NCBI GenBank assembly: GCA_023078685.1
Contig: JALGAS010000006.1
Location: 3,658,001-3,722,000, forward strand
Length of the DNA: 64,000 nucleotides
Direction: 5' to 3'
From: Neopestalotiopsis rosae
Taxonomy: Eukaryota; Ascomycota; Sordariomycetes; Amphisphaeriales; Sporocadaceae
The position numbers were made by a program, and so were the translations under genes. Positions 20,948-33,166 of the stretch are shown piece by piece. Under the pieces are notes generated by a model. The model had not been told where the DNA came from. It saw only the letters and a program-made list of their open reading frames with translations, and ran no database searches. The number at the start of each line of letters is the position of its first letter. The first letter of the stretch is position 1.

Positions 20948-23900
20948 CCACTGGGCCGGGATTACTTTAAACACGGGTTCTGCTTTTTCTTCTTCTTGCA
21001 TTGAATGGTTGCACTCGTCTCATATATGGTGTTTGAATAGAACGTGGGGGATTCTCTTGGTGTTCTCCAAATGCGATTCAATTGATATGCATATGCATCC
21101 CCATACGGTTACATTTAGATGCAAGGGCGTGCGATAGCAAACACATGTTCGGCATATGGAGGAATGATTAAATGGTAGATCAATTGATAGAATCGTATGA
21201 GCTTCGTATTCGTAGATGTTATCGCTATGGTAAATCTGCGAGCCTGCTTACTTCCAGAGGTACTGACTTTTGTTTGTAACAGACGAAACTAATTCTTGTT
21301 CCTCCATGAGCTTTCCAGGAGACGGGCAGAAGAGTAAAAGCCGGCACATAAAACAATTGTCTGTATTAATCGACGACTCCCAATATTGGAGAGCATATTG
21401 TTCTCAGTTGTACTACTCCCAACAGTTGATCTATATATTTCTGGTATGCTTCATTAAATTCTTAAAACATTTGGATTCCACAACATCCGCGATGGTGGAC
21501 GAAATTTTGTTATCCCAGATCACCATATTCAATGAACTTCAACATAGAATGAACATGCATACAAGGCGTAATTCTCAACTACGATGTTCATCTAATGGCA
21601 TGACGGACAACAATGAAAGATTTCAAGCGAGTGACTAATTGGACTAGAAAGCCCAAAATTGATGTTTTGCAAGAGATTGTATTGATCTCAAGTATTTAAA
21701 CCACCTCAGTACATACATCCCCATAATAATTGACGAATATCCGAACCTGACCCTGCCAAAAACACGCATGCATATAGGCATGGTGCATCACGTACGAACG
21801 AGGTCGAACCTGTTGGCATGCCTTTTCGAGGAATATTGGCGAATTGTCGAAATAGCTGGTCCACAAGCGTTTAAGTTTGAGGTGCTGTATAATTGTCGAA
21901 TGGTGAATGCAGAGATCCGGATCTGTTACGTTCCGAATCTCAGGTGGTGGTTGTTTAGTTTAAAGAGACATGATCGTCAGTGCGAAACTTGGCGCAGCAC
22001 TGAGAGTTATCTCGATTGTCATCGATCGGCAGCACAGAGGGGTGCACGCAATAGTGGCATGTCCCAAGACCCTGAGCAAACCGAATCGTGCCCGGGAAGA
22101 TCGTTGAAGAAGGGAAGTCAAGTCATTCGAACGCCTTCCGGGGTGTGTTCTTTCCAAATTTCCGAAAGCAGCAGTTATCGACGGCGACGACAAATCAACT
22201 CCTGTAGTGATGGCATACATAAGAAGCTCGTCGGTCTAACAATTGGTCTCGACCGCTCGTACGGGGTGGAGGACGGTACACAAGGGTCCATTGCCCAGGA
22301 GGCACAAAGGCGCTACGACTGGGGAAAACTCCGAGGACTCTATCCCATGCCCGGTAGTTGCGAAAATCGAGAAAAACCAAGTCGAGCACGGACACGAGCC
22401 TACGATGTTCCTATCTCTGGCGGAGGCGTCAGTGGCGGTCAGAAGGTGGCGTGCTTGTCGAGGAAACAGAAGAACGAGGGAACTGTGCAGTGAAAGCCTC
22501 GAGACACAGGTCTAGGACCCGGTCAATCGAAAGACTTTCCACACGAGTTGGGACCATTAACCACGGTCAAGTGGGAGGCCATGCTGAACTGAGCGAAGGG
22601 GATTGAAGTCCTTCATCCCAAGACGAGAACGAAATGGGAATGCTTGACAGCCATCTTCCGTAGGAAAAGGTCGAATTGTCAAGACATCACAGTCAACACG
22701 CATGGGGTGAAGGAAAAGAACAATAGTTAGAAAAAGCGGACTTGGGCGGTAGGCTTATAATCCAGGGTTGTGGCGCACCAGGTCGAGTGTTGGACCAGGA
22801 GGGGGGAAAATACGTCAGACTCGGGCAGAAAACCGGATTCTAGGCCCGGGATTTGTGGCGCGGGGCATCACGATGGGGAGTTCTAGACTTTGACCTGGTA
22901 AAGAATTACCATATTCAGCCACAGATGCGATGGGTTCGAATCAGGATTTCTGTCTGCTTCTTGGGGTATGGTCATACTTGGCGGAGAGAGGGGATTGACT
23001 GTTTTGCATGCATGCATTCATGATGCCATCGGTTACTTGGCATGTGTCGTGATGCTTCTTTCGTGTGGGACTTGGGGACTATCCCGTAGAAGATCGTTGC
23101 AATGATTTTCATCCAGCATATCTCCTAGCGCATACATGCTTCCAATTACCCGGATCTTTTACTTTTTGATGTATCGCAAGGTTCAAGCAAAGCCGAGACC
23201 TTTTTTTTTTGTTCTTTGCAAATTTCGTTTGTCGTGGGTCGCGCGGCCGTTGAGAGACATCGGGGAAAATGTTTGTATAGTGACTCCACTGACGTCATCA
23301 TCTGGCATCTCACTTTTCGTTCAGGGTTTTGTGCTTTCGCTTGCAGCCTTTCTGCGACAGACCTCAAATTTCCCCAAGCGCAAATGATCGGAAATAGAGA
23401 AAGGCTGAACATGATTTCGCAAGTTCGCAAGACTTCAATATGAAACTGCCAACGTAGGACCCGGACCGGTTTGGTCTGTCCTGGATGGGCTAGAAGGCCG
23501 CTATTCTACCTTGTAAAATGGTATAAGCGACTATCAGCCCTGTTGGATGCCCAGGCTGGCAGCTTAGCACTGGAGGCCAGGGGGTGGTTGGAATGCTAAA
23601 TGTAGACGGACCTTTTGCGCCGGCGCGCCCTGGTCTGATGTTACGAGCCAGACCAGACCCTTTCCAGTTCATTATTGTTGCCCGAAACAGCTGCAGGCCA
23701 TGGGGAAGAAAAGCCAAGTTTGTAGAAATTAACCTTTTTTTTCTGCTGGCACGCGACGGTAAAATCGGCAGCACGAATGAGGGTCTCCCATTGCAACCAT
23801 GTCACCACGCATCGGGTTTGGTCGAGCCAGATCGTGATCTAGTGCCAGTGATGGAATGGTTAATTTGGATTCTCTAGTGTGCAGGAGACTGCCTTGACTG

Positions 23901-24724
23901 CCCCGGGAGTTGCCAAAGTTGCCAGGGGGGCGTCAAGGGCGTCTTAATTGGCGTAAGCTTCGTCTGTCAGAACAGCGTTAGTGGGGTTCAATGTTCCTTG
24001 TCTTGGTGCTGCATCTAGCCCATGACGTCAATCCCGTATGCAAGAGGCTGTAGATCCACCAAAAAATGTGAACAGTCATGGAGCCAAGGAGCCCATCAGC
24101 CATACAAACATTAAGTCCGAATCGTGTTGCTGATGAACTATCACGAGGTTGGCCTAGGAGCGCGATTTCAACATCTTATCCTTTCTCAAATGGGCGACAG
24201 ACAGCCACATGAGCCCAAAGTGATTGGTCGTTTCATAGTGTTCCATATCCCTAATCTGGATATCCCAAGCTGGAACTGCAGAGTCTGCAAAGTCTGCCAG
24301 CCTGCACGTTGCCCTACTCCGTAATCCCTATGTCATTTTCGTGATATGCGCCTGGGTTGTGCTGGTAGGTCGCAGCCGAGGAGACTTGGGAGAGGGCATC
24401 CCCCAGTCAGGGCCCGTGATGATGATGGCATGCCATGCATTTTCCTGCCGTGGAATACTATGTAATTTTGCTAGAAGCAGCCACAAGGGACCAGCCAGCC
24501 AGGCCTCGACCCACCCCAACCCTTGTACCCGGGAAGATCAATCTGTGTATCTTTTTTTTTTTATTCTCCCTTCGGATGTATGAAGACATCTGATGCAGTA
24601 AGAACGAAAGAAGGACCAGGGTCATGTACGTGCCTTGATTATTGGTGGCCCTTTGTGACTCGAACCTTTTTTGGCCTATCAACCTAGGCGGGAAGTCGTG
24701 CGACGAAAACAGCCCACTGCTGGA

Positions 24725-24730
24725 TATAAA
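24725..24730 (+). promoter_or_regulatory. TATA box of the MGAVVSC gene
   Basis: TATAAA in the context GGATATAAAGAACC lies 170 bp before the ATG at 24895. It is followed by a CA/AAC-rich leader typical of highly expressed fungal genes. Confidence 0.5.
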
Positions 24731-24894
24731 GAACCAACAGACCTCCGTTCTGTCTTGCAGCTTCCTTTTCGTTACTTGAACATCAACATCTACAAACAAG
24801 CCCTTTCACTCTGCCTAAGGAGTCCCTACAACAACAAACACACATACACACCACAAACCAACATCTACAAATCCACCATTACCAATCTATCAAA

Positions 24895-25192
24895 ATGGGT
24901 GCCGTCGTCTCTTGCGTAAGTCACAACCCACTACAACAACAACATTGGACCACTCCCTTGTCCGAAGACACTTCGACTAACATTCCATACACAGATTCAA
25001 AACCTGTTCCGAACCATCGGCAACGTCCTCATGGCCATTGTCAACGGTATCGCCAGCATCCTGACCGCCATCATCCACGGCATCGCCTCCTTCTTCAACA
25101 TCCTCATCTCCTTCCTCACCTGCGGCTACTGCGGTCGCAAGCGCGGAGGCGGCACGAGGACTCGCGGACACCATACGACGAGTCGTGTCTAA
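24895..25192 (+). CDS. Small membrane-associated protein with MGAVVSC N-terminus
   Basis: Two exons (24895-24915, 24995-25192) give 72 aa. The 79-bp intron has GTAAGT, GACTAAC and ACAG. The N-terminus MGAVVSC fits N-myristoylation at Gly2 with possible palmitoylation at Cys7. Residues of about 8-50 form two hydrophobic or amphipathic stretches, the second including NGIASILTAIIHGIASFF, followed by a CGYCGRK turn and a basic Gly/Arg/His tail. Short proteins with this plan are common in filamentous ascomycetes but uncharacterised. A TATA box and an A/C-rich leader suggest strong expression. Its function is unknown; attachment to a membrane is inferred. Confidence 0.75.
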
Positions 25193-25762
25193 GAGACTCC
25201 CTTCTTCAACGTTCAACAAACACACACAAAGAGGTCTGAAAGATGGAATGATCATCACCTCTTGTTGAAGAAGGAATGAATGGATGAACGCGACTGAGGA
25301 GTTTTAATTTTCTTGTTTTGTACGTTTTGACAGAAAGCGTTGAGAAGCGAGCGATGGTTGAAGGAGAGATGATACCTCGAGAGACGGAAGCAGAGGGGAG
25401 AGGAAGTGGATCTTTTAGGAAAGGGTGTGAGGAAGTCATGATACCCCATTGCATGAACGTTACGACGATTGGCATGACGCTATTCAGGCTTTCATTTTCG
25501 TATCGATAATACCAACTACATTTGCATAAACTTTGGAAGATTTATCAGTGATTCTTAACGAGATTGATGTGAACTTGAACTTCAACATTTGGCATTGTGC
25601 TGCGGGATTGCCATTCTGTGCCGTCTGATTGTGGCAGCTTACTTTTGCAATTCTCCTTCTTCAATGAAGTCTTATCGCCATTATGCAGTGGCATCTATCC
25701 GTCTCGTCTCGTATTGAAATGATGCTACGTGAGATTATCTATAGACCAACAGAGGCGCCTCT
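25193..25762. other. Convergent intergenic
   Basis: This is 570 bp between two convergent genes, presumably holding both 3' UTRs. No feature is seen. Confidence 0.5.
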
Positions 25763-28634
25763 TTAATCATTGTCGATCAGATCTCTCGCAAAGAACCTTT
25801 CGATCTGCCGTCCAGCCTCACGACCAACCAAGGGATCGAGCTCATCCACGGTCATGTTGGCAACCTCACGGACGTTTTCACATTTCAGCGTCAAGTGCAT
25901 GATATTCTTGGGTGTTACTCCAGGAACTACACCCAGCATTTCTTGTGGCTCGAGGTTGAATGTCTGATCCTCCGCTTGGACATCTTTATCCAGTCCAGCT
26001 CGTACTGCCGCAATCGGATCTGGCTCTTCCTCATGAGTTTTAAGGTTCTCAAATATTTCGGCTGTTTGGTAGGGGCTGCTACTCCAGATAATCTTCAGGC
26101 GTGGAAACGCGAGAGTCAGTAGAACAAGCTTCGATTGCAGATCCGAAGGCACGTTGGCAGGGTTGATGGCAGACAGGTTGCCGGACAAATCCGCGAAAGG
26201 TTCGAGTGTGAATGACTTGTTCTGATCAAACTCGATCAGCAGCATGGGGTTTTTGTAGTGGAGAAACATGGTCTCGACCTGATTATAGAGTCGACCATCT
26301 TTGAAGGAACTGATCAAATCGCTGACTGATTTGCGCTCAATACAAATAGTCGGGGATAGGATGTAGTCACCGACGGTCAACATGCATGGCACAATGACCA
26401 TGTTCCGTCCATGTAACAGCGATGGAAGAGAGGAGCGAAACTCTCGCACGTCGACTACAACCCGCGGCGGTTGTGCTGTTGCTGCAAGTCGGCCACCGCC
26501 AGCAATACGAGTGTTGACGGTTCGGAGGAAAGCCTCTTGCTGATCCTCGACGACATTCTCGGCACCAGTATCAACAATGGTCATGCTGGCGCGCTCCTTG
26601 ATGAGTTTCGTAAATGCATCCTTTTCTCGACGGACAGACGCAAGATAACGCTGTTCCTCGACAGAACCACCATAGAACATGAAATAGACGCGAACATTTC
26701 GGTCGCTGTGAGACGACCGATACACCTCAACGCGGCGGATGAAACTGGCATCCGGTTCGTACATGATGATGTATCGTGGCTTGATCTCTTCAAGAACATG
26801 CTCATCCTGATCGCCCTCAAATGCATGTATCACAACCAAGTCCTGCATTTCATACAGTTGATAGTACTCGTCCATGTCATCCAGTGGGTCGGCGACGATG
26901 TCAGGTTTTTGCGCCGCTTCCTCCTCGGTCGGCTCAACCCCAGCAATAAGTCCGTCAACCTCGGACGGCTTTTCAAAGTACTGAATAACGCTGCCATTGG
27001 CGGCACGCCCAGTGACTGTGCCCGCAGCACCGCCACCTCTTTGTCGTCTACGCTTGTTGGCTGGAGCGCGACCTTTTGTTTGGCCAAGTCGTGGATCTGC
27101 GGCGCCCTTGATTGCTTCCTGATTTTCCGAGAACAACGCGCTACTGATCTGCGCAAATTCTCTCTTCCATTTCAGGTATTCCCTGAGCTTTCTCCTCATC
27201 ATGTAAGCTGCAGATGGCTTCCCTTCTTCGTCCTTGTCCTTCTTGCTTGTTGGGTCATCAGCTCGTGGCTTGACATGCATCCACTCCAAGTATTGGCGAA
27301 GTTGACGACAAGTAGAGGTATCCGAGCACATGATGAGGATAGTGCCGTTCGAATCGTCCCTCAAAGCAGGCTCAAAATATAGATCGCGATCTATTTCTTC
27401 CAGAATTTCGGCTAGCACAGCCCATTTGGGCTGTTCCTCTAGTACAGGTTGCAGCGAGTCTATCGGAGTTTGTTCGGTTGCCTTGGCGTTACTCGAGTAC
27501 ACTCTCTGCTTTGCGCCGCTGAATATTGTATGGGCAGCATCGAGAAACATCCATGGAGATTGGCTCTGTCTGGTCGAGCCAGGTTGTGGTGAATGAGCCG
27601 CATGGATGGTGTCTAGATGCTGGAGAAAGGCTACCGAGTCATAGGTGAGGACAGACTGTAGCATACTCCGAAGAACGGTCAGATCGCTCACGATCTGCTT
27701 CGTCTTCCAGCTCACCCTATGCCAGTTGGGATCGAGTTGTCGACGAACCATGACGTCAAAATTCTTCAACAAGGCGCTGTCAAGGTTCCAGTCTTCCATA
27801 TCCAGACCAGTGTTGTTCTTTTTCAACTCGTGTATACTGACTTCAACGCATTCCATGATGGCCGTTTGAATCTCCTTCATGGCATCTGTCATTGGTACTT
27901 CGAGCTCAATCACTTCAGCCTTCTTCTTGCCTTCCAATGAGCCTGCCACAGTGACGTGAAATCGCGGCCACAAGGAGGTTTTCCGGAGGAATAGATTCCG
28001 CATCATGTTCGCTAGTGGGGAGAAACCAATGGTGAAGGGATCTGGATTGTCGGAAAAGGCCTTGAGAAAGCCAACCTTGTTCTTCTGCTTGTAGATTCGA
28101 AGAATGAAGGCTTCAAGAGAGGTAGCAATCACTTTTTCAGCATGCAAAACAATCATACCAGTAATGGTTTCTGGACTCAGCAGACTCGTAAGGAGGTCCA
28201 CAACCAGTATTCGAGAGGTGATGCTGTAGATGCCGCCCTGAGCGTACATTCTTTCTCTCGCGGCGACGCTCGTGAAGTCAGTATTGACCACTGTCAACCC
28301 CCTCGCCTTGGGAGCCATGCTGATGGCAGCATGCTCGGCGAGAGCCTCGCCAATCCATGCATTCTCACGGTCTTCGGCGCCGACAATGATGATCAAGTTG
28401 TTACCAGCGGCATCATAACTATGCAACAGGTTTGTGACCAGCCTCATGAGGCCGAGGCCTCTGGCAAGAACCACCAGCTCATCCTCGCCACGGAGCTCTT
28501 GAAAGAGGTGCTGTTGGTACTCCTGCAATATACGATGATGTGTAAGCCAAGTGGGGACATGAACTGAGAGAAAGCGAGTCGCGTACAAGAGGCAGCGAAA
28601 GCTTCACTGGTTGAGGGGCATTGTTGGCAGACAT
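25763..28634 (-). CDS. RAD1: XPF/Rad1 (ERCC4-type) DNA repair endonuclease
   Basis: This is the catalytic subunit of the XPF-ERCC1 (Rad1-Rad10) structure-specific nuclease, which cuts 5' of lesions in nucleotide excision repair and acts in crosslink and recombination repair. I place the start at ATG 28634: exon 1 (28634-28587) encodes MSANNAPQPVKLSLPL, joined over a 64-bp intron to 28522-25763 (EYQQHLFQELR), giving 935 aa. The N-terminal two thirds is the degenerate SF2 helicase-like region (ARGLGLMRLVTNLLHSYDA, VNTDFTS, SRILVVDLL). The ERCC4 nuclease domain follows, with VVVDVREFRSSL and the catalytic IERKSVSDLI (about residue 740). The C-terminus is the tandem helix-hairpin-helix that binds the ERCC1 partner. 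All hallmark motifs are intact. Confidence 0.95.
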
Positions 28635-29315
28635 GCGGGGCACCAGCGATGTCGAGTCCAGTTGCTAACTGTGATGAGATCGCAGGCAGACGTTGTGTCG
28701 TAGAACTGACTTCTAGATGCTCTACCGCGTAAGTATATCCCTTGTCGTGTGCATACTGCGTCGCATCAACCGTGTGGTTGAATAATGATTGGCTCTGCCT
28801 GCAAACTCGGGAACAGCCAGGAGTTCCACAAGGTACCGATGAGCAATGACCCAAGGTTCTAGCCACGCGTCAAGAGAGTTCCCACAATAGCTATGTTTGG
28901 TAGTCCGTCTGCCAGGAAATGTCATGCAGCCAACAGCTTGATGTGAGCTTCGGTTTTTTGGCGTGCGACTTGGCGATACGTAGTGTGTGGCTCGACATAC
29001 AAATCTTGGTGCCTGCTGTGTTTGCAACCATTAAAACCTGGGGTTGCCGCAATTCATTGGCTCTACACACCAAAGGACCGCCGCACTTGGGAGGTCCAAT
29101 CACAAGCTTGCTCTGGGCGTGCACGGTACGTCATCGAGAGGTCAGCTGTGTAAGTTGCAATCAAAAGCCAGCTTGGAGGAATATAAGAACAATCAGATAC
29201 GCAGATTTAATCTACAACATAATTCTTAAGAAACTCTGATCATCTACAAAACTCCAAGCATCTTTAAAAGGATTACCTGATCAAACGAAACATAACATCT
29301 CATAACTTTGACAAG
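28635..29315. other. Divergent intergenic
   Basis: This should hold the promoters of the divergent XPF gene and the 69-aa protein gene. Only unsupported short frames are present. Confidence 0.5.
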
Positions 29316-29651
29316 ATGACCGGCAGGAAAGACAGCTACCCCGCTGCCCAGGTTAGTATTCCGTATTCCGAACACTAGGCACCCGGGGATCATTACCACC
29401 CTGCAAAAACTCCACCTCGATACTCTTCTTGTTTGTGAACATAATTGCTGATTATGAATGCTTTGCACTAATAACAGACTGGCAAGCATGATGCCGAATC
29501 CAAGCCTCATGACCCGGCCTCGGCCACAGAAGGAGCCGCCAAATTCGCTGCTCACCAGGCCCACCCAGGGCCGGCCGTGCCGCAGAGCATGCCCGAGCAG
29601 GAGGGCTCCAAGGAAGAACGTCAAGCCAAGGCAAAGGAGTTGAACAAATAA
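29316..29651 (+). CDS. Small hydrophilic protein (69 aa), unknown function
   Basis: Two exons (29316-29351, 29478-29651) give 69 aa. The 126-bp intron runs from GTTAGT to ACAG, preceded by the branch-like CTAAT. The start context is GACAAGATGA. The protein begins MTGRKDSYPAAQ and is rich in Ala, Glu, Lys, Pro and Gln, with no hydrophobic segment or Cys, and ends KAKELNK. It is probably disordered and soluble, similar in character to small stress- or conidiation-associated fungal proteins, but I do not recognise a family. The consistent splice signals and sustained coding composition support a real gene. Confidence 0.6.
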
Positions 29652-31187
29652 GAAATTCAAGACAACCAAGCTTCTATGAAGACTCATCGCTGCTACTGAG
29701 ACTTGGTGCAACAAAACATTCAAGAAACCATAATGGGCGCAGCATCTGTTGGCTGACGGCACAGTTGAAGATACAGTAATGAAAACAGATAATACAAAAC
29801 CTGCCGTAAATCTTATCGTCCTTTTTGCAAATGTGTTTATAGATCTCTTGCAAGACTGCCTGACTGTCTCGATCTCGGGGTTAAATCCGACTAGCTATTC
29901 ATCGTGATTGCAGACTCAGTTTGATTCCATGGATCGAGGGAGACTGGCGAGATAAATAGGATGTCTCGTGAAGGGGAAGTAAAACGTTTCTTTTGTTTCA
30001 TCAAATCCAGATTCCAAGCTCATGGTTCGAATCATATCCCCTCTCGAAACATCTTATTGACATGATGAAAGCGTTTACATACAAGAGAAGAGGGAAACAA
30101 ACAGAAGAAAAGAATCAACTCGGTAGATGCACCGAATTGCATATCGACCCCCTGGATACGTGCCCGGACAGGTATGAACAGCAAATGGCAGTCGCGGATT
30201 TACAAGTGAGGATGCCCAAAGTGGGCTGGCGTCGTGCTCTCTCAGTTGACAACCCGAGTAGATGCGAGGGGGCCGAGGGGGGCCCCTCCGTCACCCCTGT
30301 CCACACGTTGCTAACTGATGCAATGGGGGGATCCGCTGCTGAGCAGTAATCCACCCGCTAGAAACACTGCACAGTGACGGAAGAACCGGTTCTAGACGAT
30401 CAAATGCGTTTTCGGGTTGCAGAATCATCCAATTCACTCTTGAAGTGTAGGTACTTTGCACTGCCCTACGGCTTCTCTGAATAAGAAGAAACGTGCACAT
30501 ATTCGCTCTCAGACCTGGGTCTCAGAATGGGCAACAATTGTCACGAATTTATCATCATAGGAGACTTTGGTATCTAAGTAATCAAAATTACCCAATTGAC
30601 GCCCGAAGCGAGCAACTCTAGGTAGTGATTAAACAGGTGCCTAGTCTCCTGACTAAATCCATGGTTAGGTACACATATTCTCTAAAATCGTCTCGTCCAC
30701 AGCAATTCATTGTTACGGGAGTACTTGTACTGGCTGGGCTGGGCTGAGTGCGGGAAGCCTCCACTTCTTGATCCAACGTTCCCGACTGCTGTCTTCTCTT
30801 CAGGTAAAGACGGGCAGGGGGGCACAAGACCAACAAGTTCGACTCTCTCTTTGCACTGCACTCGCTGCACTGCACTGCTCTGCGCAGCACTCAACCACCA
30901 CTACTACACCACCACTTTAACGAGCCTCATCCTTACTAGCAGTAAGCGCCCGCCACCACATCCGCGCGTACGTTCGCACAATTCTCAAGGCAGCATTCGT
31001 TTCCGACGTCGCTGGGCGCATTCTCGCCGCTGCTCTGCCCTGCATCTCTCAATTCGTGTCCATGATCACTTAGGCTTGCCACGGATTACTGGTAGCTGGA
31101 GATAGAGGCACAGGATATCGAGGACCCTCCACCTACCAAACCCCCGTATTCCATCGTCTGAGAAAGACGCTCGAAACTTTGCCCGCC
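29652..31187. other. Intergenic upstream of the WASP homologue
   Basis: No gene is supported. The last 400 bp include C-rich sequence and clustered CACTGCACTGC-type tandem repeats (about 30855-30880), and likely form the promoter and leader of the downstream gene. Confidence 0.5.
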
Positions 31188-33166
31188 ATGCCGTCCATTC
31201 TCAGCGACGAGGACAAGGAGACGGTCAAGAGAGTCGTCCCCAAGCAGACCAACAAGATCCACGCCGTTGCTGTCGCCAGGTTATACGTCGCATACCCCAA
31301 CAAGTCGAAATGGACCTACACTGGATTGCAAGGCGCCATTGTGCTCGCCGACGATCTCGTGGGACACACGTACTGGCTCAAGATGGTTGACGTATCAGTA
31401 AGTCACAGTCATCTTCTTATTATTCACAGGCGCCTGTAGTTGCTCACCTAGAATATCTAGCCGGCTGGTCGAGGAGTCATCTGGGATCACGAGATCTACG
31501 ATACTTGGCAGTACAACCAGGACCGGACCTTTTTCCATACTTTCGAGCTCGAAGAATGTCTAGCAGGACTTTCATTTGTGGACGAGAAGGAGGCAAAGCA
31601 GTTCAAGAAGAAGATGGACGAGAGAGAAAAGAATGCCAGCAAAGCAACCAAGAACACTCCCTTTGGCGGACACGGCCAACCTGTAAAGTCTGGCGGTCTA
31701 TTCGGAAGCATCTTTGGAGGACATAGACATGCCTCTACTCCCACGCCGCCCGAGTCTCCTCAGAGCAGCATCCCACCGCCGCCGCCTCCTGCGCATACCA
31801 AATCACTCTCTGGCGGCATGAACGGCTTCCACAAATCAGGGTCCGAGTTTGCTATACTGGAAGCTTATGATCCTAACTGGCGAGACAACTTTGGAAACTT
31901 CCTCTCGGAACAGGGCTTGACCGACGACTTCATCAAAGACAACCAGGACTTCATTGTGGATTTCTTGAAGCAGCAGCCACCAGATGCGATGCCTAGATCC
32001 TCGGCACCGCCGCCACCTCCACCGCCTCCTGTCAATAGCAACAGTGGACACGGTCGAGCACCTCCTCCACCACCCCCAGGAATCAGACCAACTTCTGAGC
32101 TTACAACATCTGGCTCTCGTCGCGGCGCACCCCCTCCTCCACCTCCCTCCCGGGGAACGAAGAGAGGAACCGCCAAGGCAGACGTCCATCGTGAGCCGAC
32201 TCCACCGCAGGATGCGACTCCTCCACCTCCTCCAAGGCCGCGGTTTAATGCTCCGCCACCATTACCTGATGCTGGCAAGTTTGCGCACCAAGAACCTGCG
32301 AGACCGGTGCCAGCTGCTCCTGCACCTGGGCCTCCTCCGCCTCCAAGACCAGCCAAGACGCCACTGGATTCCGAAGAATCATCTGGGCACAGATTTGGTG
32401 TGCCTCCTCCGTTCTCTGGACCACGCACCACTGCTCCTCCAGCACCCCCATCTAGAGGTCCAGTACCGCCGCCACCGCCCAGAGATACACCGGCGCCTCC
32501 CTTGCCTCCAGCTGCACCGCCCAGGGCCCCAACCTCGAATGCGCCTCCGCTTCCTCCTCCGACATCGAGACCGGTGCCGGCAGCACCAGCCGCATCCGCT
32601 CCTCCTCCGCCTCCCAGAGCAGTCCCAGCGCCACCACTGCCACCAACGAGCGCAGGAGCACCTCCCCCTCCGCCGCCTCCCGGTCCTCCGCCACCCCCTG
32701 GAGGTGCTGGCATGCCTCCGCCGCCGCCTCCGCCACCTCCTCCTGGTGGCGCCGGTGGCCCGCCTCCCCCTCCACCGCCGCCGCCGCCAAATCGCGATTC
32801 TGGCTATGCCTCGGGAGTACCTGCAGCGTCCATACCTGCAGCCGATACGGGACGTTCGGCCATGCTTGAGGGTATCCAGAAGGCAGGAGGTATCGGTGGT
32901 CTCAAGAAAGTGGACAGATCTCAGATCAGAGATAGAAGCGCAGCTCTTCCCTCGGGTAGCGACACTGGGCCACATGGTAGTGGATTGCCGCCTGCTGGTG
33001 TTACTCCTGGAGGCGCACCTAACATGGCAGACGCATTGGCCGCAGCACTTCAGAAACGGAAGCAAAAAGTCGGCGATAGTGGTGAGTATCTGAATCATTT
33101 CCTACAGAATGCTATAGCAAAGCTAACACTGAGGCAGACGACGAAGGCGACGATGACGACTGGTAA
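31188..33166 (+). CDS. LAS17: WASP/Las17 homologue, Arp2/3 activator
   Basis: This protein activates the Arp2/3 complex to nucleate branched actin at cortical patches during endocytosis. Three exons (31188-31397, 31461-33081, 33138-33166) give 619 aa. Residues 1 to about 115 are the WH1 domain (HAVAVARLYVAYPNKSKWTYTGLQG; THTFELEEC-type end). A short Lys/Glu-rich linker follows, then a segment at about 220-260 (FLSEQGLTDDFIKDNQDFIVDFL) at the position of a GTPase-binding-like region. The centre, about 265-530, is a very long proline-rich tract that would bind SH3 domains and profilin. The C-terminus carries WH2 (MLEGIQKAGGIGGLKKV), a second basic helix (ALAAALQKRKQKVG) and, from the tiny last exon, an acidic tail ending in the diagnostic Trp. 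All parts of the VCA module are present. Confidence 0.95.
31983..32800 (+). repeat. Proline-codon-rich low-complexity tract
   Basis: Within the WASP gene, CCN-rich imperfect repeats (CCTCCTCCACC and variants) encode runs of up to about ten prolines. They keep several other frames on both strands free of stops and so produce long false ORFs. Such tracts are prone to length change. Confidence 0.85.

Larger units (their letters stand above)
20069..24894. other. Long gene-free region (4.8 kb)
   Basis: It begins with the cyanide hydratase promoter and ends with that of the small MGAVVSC gene. The longest ATG-started open frame (21768-22493, 241 codons, plus) has no recognisable domain, and its composition looks non-coding. 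Pyrimidine/T runs occur near 23203 and 24551. No transposon ends or RNA gene were recognised. Confidence 0.5.

Noticed and set aside
21768..22493. 241-codon ORF with true ATG
   Set aside because: No domain, signal or splice context, and an Arg/Ser-rich translation of non-coding character. Transcript evidence would be needed.
22925..22950. GGGTTCGAATC, B-box-like
   Set aside because: The flanks do not pair as a T-stem and no A-box or acceptor stem is found at the right distance.
26471..27382. 303-codon plus-strand frame inside XPF
   Set aside because: It is antisense to the well-conserved XPF coding sequence and has no domain of its own.
31865..33098. Long overlapping open frames opposite and out of frame to the WASP gene (up to 369 codons)
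   Set aside because: They arise from the CCN proline-codon repeats, which exclude stops in other frames. Their translations are Gly-, Arg- or Leu/His-rich low complexity, and the WASP frame has all expected domains.
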